From contig JASMAS010000066.1 of the NCBI GenBank assembly GCA_030754235.1, positions 1 through 64,000 on the forward strand: DNA of 64,000 nt, written 5' to 3'. Source of the stretch: Litorilituus sp. (GTDB lineage: Bacteria > Pseudomonadota > Gammaproteobacteria > Enterobacterales > Alteromonadaceae). Under the pieces are notes generated by a model. It did no database searches and was not told the DNA's origin. It worked only from the letters and a program-made list of their open reading frames with translations. A program made the position numbers and the translations under genes. Shown here in pieces: positions 36,493 to 45,422 of the stretch (position 1 is the stretch's first letter; each line of letters begins with the position of its first letter).

Positions 36493-36510
36493 CAAGACAG
36501 CGCTGTCATT
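36493..36510. promoter_or_regulatory. NagR operator 1 before the TonB receptor gene
   Basis: The sequence CAAGACAGCGCTGTCATT has a perfect GACAGC/GCTGTC core centred at 36501.5, 81 bases before the receptor ATG. It lies 22 bases, about two helical turns, from the next site. Confidence 0.82.
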
Positions 36511-36514
36511 ACCG

Positions 36515-36532
36515 AATGACAACGCTGTCAAG
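36515..36532. promoter_or_regulatory. NagR operator 2 before the TonB receptor gene
   Basis: AATGACAACGCTGTCAAG carries the TGACA-n4-TGTCA core centred at 36523.5. With operator 1 it forms a tandem pair on the same face of the helix, so cooperative binding is plausible. Confidence 0.82.
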
Positions 36533-36656
36533 AGCTAGGTTAACCTTACCCCTTATTTCTTCATTTGGCTAGTGTAAATCAAAAAAAACTTATGATTATT
36601 TTTTAAACCGTTATTAAACAGGTGGTTAAAATACAAAATACTATTGACAACTAGTT

Positions 36657-38297
36657 TTATTTAGATTGCTGATAAAACTTGATCAAGTTTTCCGTAGAGC
36701 AATCATGCTGTTGACAAAGCGTTTTCGTCTCCAGTTCTTTCTGAATTTCAGCGGCTAAACCTTTACCTAGCTCGACTCCCCACTGATCGAATGAACAAAT
36801 TTGTAAAATAATACCCTGAACAAAAATTTTATGCTCATAAGCAGCAATTAGGCTGCCAAGCGTTTCCGGATCAATGCGTTTTAACAAAATTGTATTGGTG
36901 GGTCTATTGCCTTTATGCACCTTATGTGGCGCAACCTTTTCAATATAATCGTCTGACCTTCCCTTTGCTTGTAAATCGGCTCTGACTTGATTTTCATCAA
37001 CGCCAACCATTAACGCTTGCGTTTGAGCAAAAAAGTTAGCCATCAGTGTTTCATGATGCCCTTTAACGGGTGTCACACTTTCCACTGAGCCAATAAAATC
37101 GGCCGGTACAACATTATTACTTTGGTGTAAATATTGATAAAAGGCATGCTGGCCATTGATGCCTAATTCTCCCCAAATTGACGGCACTGTTGCATAACTC
37201 ACTTCGTCACCATCCCAAGAAACTGATTTACCATTACTTTCCATTTCAGCTTGTTGTAAGTAAGCCGTTAACATGTGTAATGTTTGATCATAGGGTAAAA
37301 TAGCCTGTGATTGAGATCCTAAAAAAGTGGTGTTCCACACACTAATTAATGCCATTATAACTGGCATGTTCTTGCTTAGCGGCGCCTGAATAAAATGTTG
37401 ATCCATTTCATTTGCCCCTTTTAACAAGGCTGTAAACTTATCAAAACCTAAATCAAGGGCTATTGCCAAACCAATGGCTGACCACAATGAAAATCTGCCT
37501 CCAACCCAGTCCCACATATCAAAAATATTCTGCTCTTCTATGCCTAACTTCATGGCATTTTCTTTATTGGCTGTTACTGCCACAAAATGTTTTGCAATAG
37601 ACTTCTCATCAAATGACGAACTAGTTAACCACTTCATTGAAGTTCGCGCATTTGTCATCGTTTCTGTTGTTGTAAAGGTTTTACTGGAGACGATAAACAG
37701 CACTTTTTCAGGGTCTAGTGGACGTAACACCTCGACTATTTGTGCACCATCAACATTAGAGACATAATGTACATTCACACTTCCGTCACTATAGTGCTTT
37801 AGGGCTTCAGTCACCATTTGTGGACCAAGGTTAGAGCCTCCTACGCCAATATTGACAACATCAGTGATACGTTTTCCTGAATACCCTAACCAGTGACCTT
37901 GCCGAACTTTATTAACAAATACTTCCATTTTTGCTAATTGCTTTTGTATGTGGTCAGTAATGTTTTCTCCGTCTACGATTAATGCTTCATCACTTTGCCT
38001 GCGAAGCGCTGTATGTAACACAGCTCTTTCTTCAGTTTTATTAATCTTTGCACCTGAAAGCATTTTTTCTCGCCACTGGCTCACTTGAGTCTCTTTCGCC
38101 AAATTAAGCAAACAGTCAAGGGTTTCACTATCAATCAAGTTTTTTGAATAATCCAATAACAAATTTGGTAACTCAATAGAGAATTTTTCAAAACGCTGGT
38201 TATCTTGCGCAAACAAAGTATTCATGTGCTGAGATTGTTTATCTTTGGCTAACTGTTGAAGTTTCTTCCAACTTGCTAAATGTTGACGTGTTGACAT
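36657..38297 (-). CDS. pgi: Glucose-6-phosphate isomerase
   Basis: Interconverts fructose-6-phosphate, the end product of GlcNAc breakdown, and glucose-6-phosphate. It has 546 residues. Family signatures are NIGVGGSNLGPQMV, VSSKTFTTTETM, MWDWVGGRFSLWSAIG with the catalytic region, and GINGQHAFYQYLHQ. The His/Lys catalytic area includes the C-terminal GVELGKGLA. The frame is open for 27 codons upstream, but ATG at 38297 is preceded by AGGA and gives the family N-terminus, so it is chosen. It is divergent from nagR, with a NagR-type palindrome 114 bases before its start. This places pgi under aminosugar control here, while it is usually an unlinked housekeeping gene. Confidence 0.95.
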   Translation of the reverse strand: MSTRQHLASWKKLQQLAKDKQSQHMNTLFAQDNQRFEKFSIELPNLLLDYSKNLIDSETLDCLLNLAKETQVSQWREKMLSGAKINKTEERAVLHTALRRQSDEALIVDGENITDHIQKQLAKMEVFVNKVRQGHWLGYSGKRITDVVNIGVGGSNLGPQMVTEALKHYSDGSVNVHYVSNVDGAQIVEVLRPLDPEKVLFIVSSKTFTTTETMTNARTSMKWLTSSSFDEKSIAKHFVAVTANKENAMKLGIEEQNIFDMWDWVGGRFSLWSAIGLAIALDLGFDKFTALLKGANEMDQHFIQAPLSKNMPVIMALISVWNTTFLGSQSQAILPYDQTLHMLTAYLQQAEMESNGKSVSWDGDEVSYATVPSIWGELGINGQHAFYQYLHQSNNVVPADFIGSVESVTPVKGHHETLMANFFAQTQALMVGVDENQVRADLQAKGRSDDYIEKVAPHKVHKGNRPTNTILLKRIDPETLGSLIAAYEHKIFVQGIILQICSFDQWGVELGKGLAAEIQKELETKTLCQQHDCSTENLIKFYQQSK

Positions 38298-38410
38298 AAC
38301 GGTTCCTGTTTTTAAGCAAATACAAATAAAGTAAAAGTCTGTAGAGTCACCTGAAGTCGCCATAAAATTTGATGGCATGATGATAAGAAGACTGAAAGTT
38401 AAGCTACTTT

Positions 38411-38444
38411 ACCAACAAATTGACAGCGCTGTCAATTTGTTGGT
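38411..38444. promoter_or_regulatory. NagR operator between pgi and nagR (34-bp palindrome)
   Basis: A perfect palindrome with 17-base arms (ACCAACAAATTGACAGC and its complement) is centred on the TGACAGCGCTGTCA core. It lies 114 bases before pgi and 120 bases before nagR, so it can serve both genes, including autoregulation of nagR. Confidence 0.85.
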
Positions 38445-38563
38445 GTTGGACATAAGTCTCCTTTGCTAAAGTATTTAAGCTAAATTTAACATTAGATATT
38501 GAAGCTAGGTTAAAGACACTCTACTCTATTGCATAAAATAGATAATAAGAGCTAAATTAATAG

Positions 38564-39592
38564 ATGAAAGCAACCATTAACGATGTCGCCAAGTTGTCAG
38601 GTGTTTCAATAAAAACGGTTTCTAGGGTAATGAATAATGAACCCTCTGTACGCCAGCTTACCAGAGAAAAAGTTCAAGCGGCTGTCAAAGAGCTTAACTA
38701 CCAACCTAATTTAGCAGCGCGAAACTTAGCTGGCACAAAATCCTACACCATTGCTTATGTTTATGATAACCCCAATGCTTATTATGTTATTGATATGCAG
38801 GTAGGTATTTTAGAGGCCTGCCGTCAACAAGGCTTTGAATTATTGATTAACCCTTGTGACTCTCAACAAGAAAATATCACTGAAGATATCATCAACACAA
38901 TTAAACAAGCCCGAGTGGCAGGCTTAGTACTTACTCCCCCATTTTCTGAAAATCCAGCCTTTGTTCAGCGTATTATTGAACTAGACATAAAAGTGGTGCG
39001 TATCATGTCAGGTGATAGCGCTCCTGACGAGCTAAGCCCATGCGTAATGGTAAATGATAGAGATGCCGCTCAAACCATCACCCAACATTTAATTGATTTA
39101 GGGCATAAAAAAATAGCTTTTATTGCGGGAGAGGCTGAACATATGTCAACCATTGAACGTTATAAAGGTTATAGACGGGCGCTAAAGCACAATAATATTG
39201 AATTTAATAAGAATTTACTGATTGAAGGTGAGTATTCTTTTGATTCAGGAGTGCAAGGGGCAAAACAATTAATGTCGACTAATAACCTTGAAGAAAATCG
39301 CCCTAGTGCAATATTCTCTTGTAATGATGAGATTGCTGCTGGTGCCTTATTTGCCTCACGGTTAATGGACATTAACATTCCCGAACAACTCTCTATTGCT
39401 GGCTTTGAAAATAGTCCATTTTCGCGCCAAACTTGGCCAAAATTAACCACGGCTAATCAGCCAAATATAGAAATAGCCAAAAATGCTGCCAGTATACTTA
39501 TCGGCCAAATACGCAAAAAACAAAATTGTAATAACACCAGCCAATACGTCCCTCAGTTAGTGATAAGAGATTCTACAGGCAAGTATTCATAA
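38564..39592 (+). CDS. nagR: LacI-family transcriptional regulator of aminosugar use (NagR)
   Basis: DNA-binding repressor of 342 residues. The N-terminal helix-turn-helix is TINDVAKLSGVSIKTVSRVMN (residues 3-23), followed by the hinge helix YQPNLAARNLAG. The ligand-binding domain is of the periplasmic-binding-protein type, with HKKIAFIAGEAEHMSTIERYKGYRRAL and PSAIFSCNDEIAAGAL. The effector is probably GlcNAc-6-phosphate or glucosamine-6-phosphate, as in the Shewanella NagR regulon, but that is inference. Its cognate site is presumably the palindrome found before itself/pgi, the receptor, the hexosaminidase and nagK. It converges with the tetR-type gene downstream. Confidence 0.9.
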   Translation: MKATINDVAKLSGVSIKTVSRVMNNEPSVRQLTREKVQAAVKELNYQPNLAARNLAGTKSYTIAYVYDNPNAYYVIDMQVGILEACRQQGFELLINPCDSQQENITEDIINTIKQARVAGLVLTPPFSENPAFVQRIIELDIKVVRIMSGDSAPDELSPCVMVNDRDAAQTITQHLIDLGHKKIAFIAGEAEHMSTIERYKGYRRALKHNNIEFNKNLLIEGEYSFDSGVQGAKQLMSTNNLEENRPSAIFSCNDEIAAGALFASRLMDINIPEQLSIAGFENSPFSRQTWPKLTTANQPNIEIAKNAASILIGQIRKKQNCNNTSQYVPQLVIRDSTGKYS

Positions 39593-39612
39593 ACGATAAC
39601 CTTGAAGGTAAC

Positions 39613-40227
39613 TTATGGTTTAAGTGCATAACCACGAATGAAAAAAGCAACACTTTCTCGTAAATAATCATCGAGTTCTTTTATTGAAATACGCTCTTTG
39701 ATATTAAATTCAATTTGCATCCACAACTCACCTTTGACGATATTTAAAAATTGTAAAGCGGCATATTTAGGATTTGCAATATGGAGAATTTCTTGTTGAT
39801 GCAGCTTGGCCATTAGTTCGGTTATGTCATGGGTTATTTTTAGCGGCCCTGCTTGATAGAAGATATCTGAAACCTGTGGGTAAGCATTAGATTCAAAAGC
39901 ACAAATCTTATGTATAGCACAACCTTGTTTTGATGTGATCATATCAATCAATTCTTTTGCTAGTCGAAATAATACCTTATGCGGGTCATTAAGCTCACTC
40001 ATAGACAGGTCAAGAATTTGAATTGATTCACAACGATTCTCAATCGAAGCAAAAAACAAGTCATCTTTGCTACCAAAATGACTATACACGGTTTGTTTAG
40101 ACACATCCGCATTTTTAGCAATTAAATCCATACTTGTTGCAGCATAACCCTGCTCTGTAAAGAGACTGATCGCTGAGTCTAAAATTTGCTGTCTTTTAAG
40201 CTCATTTTTACTGCGTTTTTTTACCAT
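39613..40227 (-). CDS. TetR-family transcriptional regulator
   Basis: Repressor-type protein of 204 residues. The N-terminal HTH is in QQILDSAISLFTEQGYAATSMDLIAKNADVSKQTVYSHFGSKDDLF, a textbook TetR pattern. The C-terminal domain resembles the TetR_C family seen with RND pumps (AcrR/NfxB-like roles). The lysine-rich start MVKKRSKNELKRQQ is normal. It is divergent from a two-gene RND pump, with a 51-bp palindrome and a second half-palindrome between them, so it most likely represses itself and the pump. TAGGATTTC precedes the ATG. Confidence 0.9.
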   Translation of the reverse strand: MVKKRSKNELKRQQILDSAISLFTEQGYAATSMDLIAKNADVSKQTVYSHFGSKDDLFFASIENRCESIQILDLSMSELNDPHKVLFRLAKELIDMITSKQGCAIHKICAFESNAYPQVSDIFYQAGPLKITHDITELMAKLHQQEILHIANPKYAALQFLNIVKGELWMQIEFNIKERISIKELDDYLRESVAFFIRGYALKP

Positions 40228-40272
40228 GAAATCCTACCACGTAATACCTAATTAGCTTGTACTGGTTACTTG

Positions 40273-40323
40273 TTCATTTTAACAAATTAAACTAGACAGT
40301 CTAGTTTAATTTGTTAAAATGAA
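40273..40323. promoter_or_regulatory. 51-bp palindrome, candidate TetR operator
   Basis: Two perfect 25-base arms flank a single central A. The centre is ACTAGAC-A-GTCTAGT, which resembles operators of TetR-family efflux repressors, and the outer arms are AT-rich. It lies 45 bases before the tetR-type gene and 99 bases before the pump genes. A related but imperfect site, GACTATACAGTC, follows at 40330-40341. Confidence 0.75.
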
Positions 40324-40422
40324 TTTTTAGACTATACAGTCCAGTCTGTTTTATTTGAATCTGTCTGTTATTTACATAGCCTCTTACATAAAGTGTAAGA
40401 CATAGACTTTAGGCGAATTACA

Positions 40423-41604
40423 ATGACCATATACAATAACGTATCTGCAAGGGAATTTCCGCTAGCGACTAGCAAGTTACGCTCATTATTATTTATCACA
40501 GTGCTATCGTTAAGCGCATGTTCAAAAAATAACGAAGAAAATACCATTAATACAACGTTCTATCAAAGTGCCAGCACAAAGACGATAAGTCCACAACAAG
40601 GTTACGCCGTTACTAGGTATTACTTAGGGCAATTTAAAGCCAAACAGCAGACAAATTTAAGCTTTGAATATGCTGGAAAAGTAAATCAATTATTAGTGGA
40701 TAATGGCGATGTAGTTATAAAAAATCAGCTGCTTGCTAAGCAAGACACTCAACTTTTACAATATAAAACAACTGAATTACAAGCACAAATTGACCAAGCC
40801 AAAGCGCAAGTGTCACTTAATCAAGCTAATTTAAACAGAATCAAAACATTAATTGATGACGGTTATAGCTCTCAACAGCGCCTTGATGAACTTAATGCTG
40901 AAAACCAAATTCTTCACGCTAAAATTAACGGTTTACTCGCCCAAATAAAAACACTTCATTACCAAAAAGAAAAAGCCGGTTTACTCGCCCCTTTTAATGG
41001 CGTTATTACTAAGCGTTTAATATCTACAGGAGAAGTGCTTGCACCAAGCATCCCTGTATTTCAACTTATAGAGCAAAATAATAACGAAGTTAACGTGGGA
41101 ATTCCCGCTACATTGGCAATGAAACTCTCGGTTGGCGACATTTTTGACCTTGAAGTTGTAAATGATAGTAAAACAAAACAAAAAGCACGTTTGATTTCAA
41201 TTGGTAAGCAAATTGACCCTCTTAGCAGAACGGTGCAATTGAGATTAACCGTTATCGACAAAAAAAAACCTAACCTTCAATTAAATGGTCAACTGGTTAG
41301 GATTGAAATCACAGAGCAAATTAACAAACCAGGCTTTTGGCTTCCACTAGCAGCAATTACCGATGCGGCAAGAGGTCAATGGCAAATATATATTGCCAAA
41401 GCAAATACGGATGAAAAAAATCGTTTCACACTACAACCAACTACAGTCAATATATTACACACTGAGCAACACTCAGTATATATCACTGGTTTAGCCTTAA
41501 AACCTCATAAGATTATTTCACAAGGTGTTCATCGCTATGTCGGTGGGCAAATAATTCAAGCAAGTAATTATACTATTGCAACAACAGTAAAAGGTGAGCC
41601 ATAA
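40423..41604 (+). CDS. RND efflux pump periplasmic adaptor (lipoprotein)
   Basis: Membrane-fusion protein that links an inner-membrane RND pump to an outer-membrane channel. It has 393 residues. The lipobox is LSAC (Cys33). A split lipoyl domain follows, LSFEYAGKVNQLLVDNGDVV and later AGLLAPFNGVITKRLISTGEVL. Between them lies a coiled-coil hairpin (TELQAQIDQAKAQVSLNQANLNRIKTLIDDG). Beta-barrel and membrane-proximal domains close the protein. It overlaps the permease start by one base. There is no outer-membrane factor gene nearby, so the pump probably uses a shared TolC. Start at 40423 is supported by AGGCG 7 bases upstream. Confidence 0.9.
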   Translation: MTIYNNVSAREFPLATSKLRSLLFITVLSLSACSKNNEENTINTTFYQSASTKTISPQQGYAVTRYYLGQFKAKQQTNLSFEYAGKVNQLLVDNGDVVIKNQLLAKQDTQLLQYKTTELQAQIDQAKAQVSLNQANLNRIKTLIDDGYSSQQRLDELNAENQILHAKINGLLAQIKTLHYQKEKAGLLAPFNGVITKRLISTGEVLAPSIPVFQLIEQNNNEVNVGIPATLAMKLSVGDIFDLEVVNDSKTKQKARLISIGKQIDPLSRTVQLRLTVIDKKKPNLQLNGQLVRIEITEQINKPGFWLPLAAITDAARGQWQIYIAKANTDEKNRFTLQPTTVNILHTEQHSVYITGLALKPHKIISQGVHRYVGGQIIQASNYTIATTVKGEP

Positions 41605-44600
41605 TGATCCGTTCATTTGTCAAAAATGGTCGGTTAATGTCTCTGGCCATAGTCCTTTTAATTGTTGCTGGTCTTGGTTCCTTGTCAACCATACCAAGAA
41701 TGGAAGATCCTCGCATGCAAAACCGCCATGCAAGTGTATTAACAAGGTTACCAGGAGCCAGTGCAGAAAGAATAGAAGTGCTTATCACTGAAAAAATCGA
41801 ACAAAAATTACGCAAAATAGCGGAAGTAAAAGTCATCACTTCGGTTTCTCGTCCAGGTATTTCAGCGGTAAAACTAGAGTTGTTAGACGAAGTCACTCAT
41901 TCTGCTCCTATTTGGTCAAGAGTACGAGACTTAATAAATGATATCGCGCCACAACTGCCACCAAATACAATCACCCCAACTCTTGAAGATGAAAGAAGCT
42001 ATGCTTTTACTCAAATTATCGCACTAAATTGGCAAGGAGCAGGCGAAAGTGATATAGCCAGTTTAGGACGTTATGCCAATGATTTACAAAATCAATTACG
42101 TCAGGTCACAGGTACTGACATTGTCAATATATTTGGACAAGGACAAGAAGAAGTATTGGTTGAAATAGACCAAGGAGTCAGCAGCCAGCTGAGTCTTTCC
42201 AGTAAAGCTATCGCGCAAAAAATTCAACGTGCTGATGCCAAAGTATCTGCTGGGCAGCTAGTAAATAACAAAAACCAAATGCAAGTTGAACTCATTGGTG
42301 CCTTTGACACGGTAACTCGAATCGAAAATATTCCTTTACAAGAAAGTCAATCAGGAACCATTTTAAGGCTAGGTGATATTGCCAATGTCAGCAAAACAGT
42401 AAGTTGGCCTGCACAAGAAATTGCCATGGTTAATGACAAGCCGGCACTGGTTGTTGCTACACGTATGTTGCCAAGTTTACGTATTGATTTATGGAGCAAA
42501 AACGTTGCACTGGTATTAGCTCAATATGCTAAACAATTACCTGAAAATATTAAACTTGAAGTTCTCTTTGATCAAAATACCTATACCGAAAAACGACTCG
42601 GTGATCTGATGAATAATATCGCTTTAGGTTTTGTGTTAATTACCACGGTATTATTGATAACTTTAGGCTGGCGATCAGCGCTTATTGTTGCAGCATCGCT
42701 ACCTTTAACCGTATTATTTACACTGTCAGTAATGCGCTTTTATGGTATTCCCATTCATCAAATGTCAGTAACAGGATTAGTGGTTGCTTTAGGTATCATG
42801 GTAGATAACGCTATTGTGATGACAGATACAATACAAACTAAACGTCAACAAGGAATGCGAAGGCTTGACTCTGTTGGCTTTGCGGTCAGGCACTTATGGC
42901 TACCACTATTAGGCTCAACAATTACGACCATTTTAGCCTTTATGCCGCTAATTTTGATGCCCGGCTCTGCGGGTGAGTTTGTTGGTGGTATTGCCTATTC
43001 AGTCATTTTCTCATTGATAGGATCTTATGTCATTTCTCATACCATAGTTGCAGGGTTGGCTGGCCGTTTTATACCTAAAGGCTCTCCCCTTGCACAAAAA
43101 AATAGCAAACTGAACGAGCAAAAATGGTATAGAGTAGGTATTCACTTACCTAAACTCAATGCTTGGTTTGTCAGTACGTTACAATGGGCATTAAACTACA
43201 AAAAAATAACCGTGATGATGGTATTTTGCTTGCCACTGCTAGGCTTTGTTTTATCTAAGCAGTTAGATGAGCAGTTTTTTCCACCATCGGATAGAGATAT
43301 GTTTCAAATAGAGCTATTTATGCCTTCTCAAAGTAGCATATTAAGTGTAAAAGAAGTAAGCCAACAAGTCAGTAATTACCTGTACCAACAACAAGGCATA
43401 GAAAAAGTTCGTTGGTTTATTGGCAAAAATGCTCCCTCTTTTTATTATAACTTGGTTCCCAATCAAGATGGCTTACAAAACTACGGGCAAGCCATGGTTA
43501 CAGCGACCGATTTCCAAGCGGCTAATCGTTTAATTCCACTTTTACAATCAGAACTAGATTTACAGGTACCACAAGCACAAATCTTAGTGCGCAAACTCGA
43601 ACAAGGCCCTCCTTTTAATGCGCCTGTTGAACTACGAATATATGGTCCAAGCTTAGATACGTTAAAAGTGATTGGGGATGATATTCGCAAAATAATGACA
43701 CAAACCAAAGACATTATTCACACCCGAGTGACGTTACAACCTGGCACACCAAAAGTGTGGGTTAAAGCCGATGAAGAAGCAGCAGCTTTAGTTGGTTTAT
43801 CATTGGTAGATATTGCTGAGCAATTACAAGGCAGTTTAAGTGGTCAAGTCAATGGTTCAATTATCGAAGCAACTGAGTCTATCCCTGTAAGAGTGCGTAT
43901 TGCTAATGAATACCGAGAAAATATGACTGACTTAGCCAGTATTAATTTGATTAGCCCGACTAGCCAACATACTGAGCAAACAATACCACTGACAGCAATA
44001 GCGGACTTTTCTCTTAAACCAAGTAGAGGGGCAATTCCACACAGGAACGGGGTGAGAATCAATGTTGTTGAAGGATATATCAAAGCAGGTGTGCTACCCA
44101 GTGTTGTCTTATCAAGAGTTAAAGAAAATATCGCTCAGCAAAACTATCAATTACCTGTTGGATATTATATGGAAGTCGGTGGTGAATCTTCACAGCGTGA
44201 CTCTGCAGTAGGGCAATTGTTAGCGAGTGTAGGCATTATTTTTACCTTATTGATCACCGTAGTAGTGTTATCATTCAATTCATTTAGGCTCGCTACTATT
44301 ATTGTTTTATCGGCTGTGCAATCAGCTGGCTTAGGCCTACTGAGCATTTATTTATTTGATTACCCCTTTGGCTTTACCGTTATTGTTGCTTTATTAGGCT
44401 TAATGGGCTTAGCGATTAATGCTGCTATTGTTATTATTGCTGAATTAAAAAGTGATAAGTTAGCCATTACCGGAGACATAACAGCAATTATTAAAGGGGT
44501 TCAAAGCTGCACGAGACACATTACTTCCACCACTATCACTACCGTTGGAGGGTTTTTACCCCTAATTCTAGCAGGTGGTGGTTTTTGGCCTCCCTTTGCA

Positions 44601-44714
44601 ATTGCGATTGCCGGTGGCACCGTACTAACAACCTTGTTATCATTTTTATTTGTCCCAGCAGCATTCGCTTGGTTTAGCCAACACCAAGCGTTTGAGGTAA
44701 ATGAGCCGAGTTAA
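41604..44714 (+). CDS. RND efflux pump permease
   Basis: Proton-driven inner-membrane transporter of the AcrB/HAE1-like superfamily, 1036 residues. The layout is one helix, a large periplasmic domain, six helices, a second periplasmic domain and five helices. It begins SFVKNGRLMSLAIVLLIVAGLGSL and has PRMEDPRM, the usual early motif. The proton-relay region in helix 4 is GIMVDNAIVMTD, with Asp-Asn where AcrB has Asp-Asp. GGFLPLILAGGGFWPP lies near the end. The substrate is unknown; regulation by the divergent TetR protein suggests toxic organic compounds. It is co-transcribed with the adaptor gene. Confidence 0.92.
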   Translation: MIRSFVKNGRLMSLAIVLLIVAGLGSLSTIPRMEDPRMQNRHASVLTRLPGASAERIEVLITEKIEQKLRKIAEVKVITSVSRPGISAVKLELLDEVTHSAPIWSRVRDLINDIAPQLPPNTITPTLEDERSYAFTQIIALNWQGAGESDIASLGRYANDLQNQLRQVTGTDIVNIFGQGQEEVLVEIDQGVSSQLSLSSKAIAQKIQRADAKVSAGQLVNNKNQMQVELIGAFDTVTRIENIPLQESQSGTILRLGDIANVSKTVSWPAQEIAMVNDKPALVVATRMLPSLRIDLWSKNVALVLAQYAKQLPENIKLEVLFDQNTYTEKRLGDLMNNIALGFVLITTVLLITLGWRSALIVAASLPLTVLFTLSVMRFYGIPIHQMSVTGLVVALGIMVDNAIVMTDTIQTKRQQGMRRLDSVGFAVRHLWLPLLGSTITTILAFMPLILMPGSAGEFVGGIAYSVIFSLIGSYVISHTIVAGLAGRFIPKGSPLAQKNSKLNEQKWYRVGIHLPKLNAWFVSTLQWALNYKKITVMMVFCLPLLGFVLSKQLDEQFFPPSDRDMFQIELFMPSQSSILSVKEVSQQVSNYLYQQQGIEKVRWFIGKNAPSFYYNLVPNQDGLQNYGQAMVTATDFQAANRLIPLLQSELDLQVPQAQILVRKLEQGPPFNAPVELRIYGPSLDTLKVIGDDIRKIMTQTKDIIHTRVTLQPGTPKVWVKADEEAAALVGLSLVDIAEQLQGSLSGQVNGSIIEATESIPVRVRIANEYRENMTDLASINLISPTSQHTEQTIPLTAIADFSLKPSRGAIPHRNGVRINVVEGYIKAGVLPSVVLSRVKENIAQQNYQLPVGYYMEVGGESSQRDSAVGQLLASVGIIFTLLITVVVLSFNSFRLATIIVLSAVQSAGLGLLSIYLFDYPFGFTVIVALLGLMGLAINAAIVIIAELKSDKLAITGDITAIIKGVQSCTRHITSTTITTVGGFLPLILAGGGFWPPFAIAIAGGTVLTTLLSFLFVPAAFAWFSQHQAFEVNEPS

Positions 44715-44787
44715 TTAAAAGAAATTAAAGTCTTATGTCCTATGAAAATTAGCGTTTAACTGCTACAGCCTACACAGTAGCATGAGC

Positions 44788-44961
44788 TTATTTTCGATAA
44801 ATTGTTGACCTAATATTATAAGTTTCATCAATTTTTTTTATGCGTTCTACATGCTTAATATGAGCGCGTCGAGCTGCATAAATAAAAATTGAAACAATGA
44901 GAATAACAGGAACGGCTATAGAAAACGGTTCATTGTTAAAAAAATTACTTAGCCATTCCAT
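44788..44961 (-). CDS. Small single-helix membrane protein (57 residues)
   Basis: A short gene supported by a strong ribosome-binding site (AAAAGGA, about 9 bases before ATG). The product starts MEWLSNFFNNEPFSIAVPV, has one transmembrane helix (about residues 14-30), then a basic, alpha-helical tail with RRAHIKHVERIKKIDETYN. The layout resembles PspB-like or other small membrane-anchored proteins, but no family can be named. It lies 90 bases downstream of rraB on the same strand and converges with the RND pump gene. Confidence 0.6.
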   Translation of the reverse strand: MEWLSNFFNNEPFSIAVPVILIVSIFIYAARRAHIKHVERIKKIDETYNIRSTIYRK

Positions 44962-45051
44962 GGTTTTTTTCCTTTTGATAGCCCTGCTAGGGCATAAGAT
45001 TAAGACATTAGGGTCATATTTACTAAACTAGGTTTACATAACACGTGAGAA

Positions 45052-45402
45052 CTATTCTTCAAAATAAGTTCCCCAACCATCGTAGTCTACTTTACATTCT
45101 TGTGCCAATTCAAACATTTTTTTTGTTTCTGATTGTAAATTTTCTATGTTAAGCATTTGTTCAGTGACAATATCAAACGCAAAAATTTTACCACCACCTT
45201 CCAGCTCGGCTTCTTCAGGCTCTTCTACCTCAAAGCCTAGTTTAAAAGCCGTAATTGCCGCCTTTTCAAGCATATCAAAATCTTCGCTAGCAAAGTGGTG
45301 CTCAATAGTATGATAAACCTCATCATTTGTACCGTCTTCAAGTAATTCAGTTACCAGCGTTTTCGTGTGCTCATACCAGTGCTGCAATTCATCATTAGTC
45401 AT
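45052..45402 (-). CDS. rraB: Ribonuclease E inhibitor RraB
   Basis: Cytoplasmic protein that binds RNase E and alters its substrate choice. It has 116 residues, with LLEDGTNDEVYHTIEHHFASEDFDMLEKAAITAFKLGFEV and the strongly conserved ending VDYDGWGTYFE. It is shorter than E. coli RraB (138) because it lacks that protein's acidic C-terminal tail. It starts 20 bases after the acyltransferase stop, so both may be in one transcript. Confidence 0.9.
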   Translation of the reverse strand: MTNDELQHWYEHTKTLVTELLEDGTNDEVYHTIEHHFASEDFDMLEKAAITAFKLGFEVEEPEEAELEGGGKIFAFDIVTEQMLNIENLQSETKKMFELAQECKVDYDGWGTYFEE

Positions 45403-45422
45403 GCTATTTACCTATATATTTT

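Noticed and set aside
36421-36531. N-terminal extension of the TonB receptor frame by 37 codons
   Set aside because: The extension crosses both NagR operators and precedes a clear signal peptide with its own ribosome-binding site at 36420.
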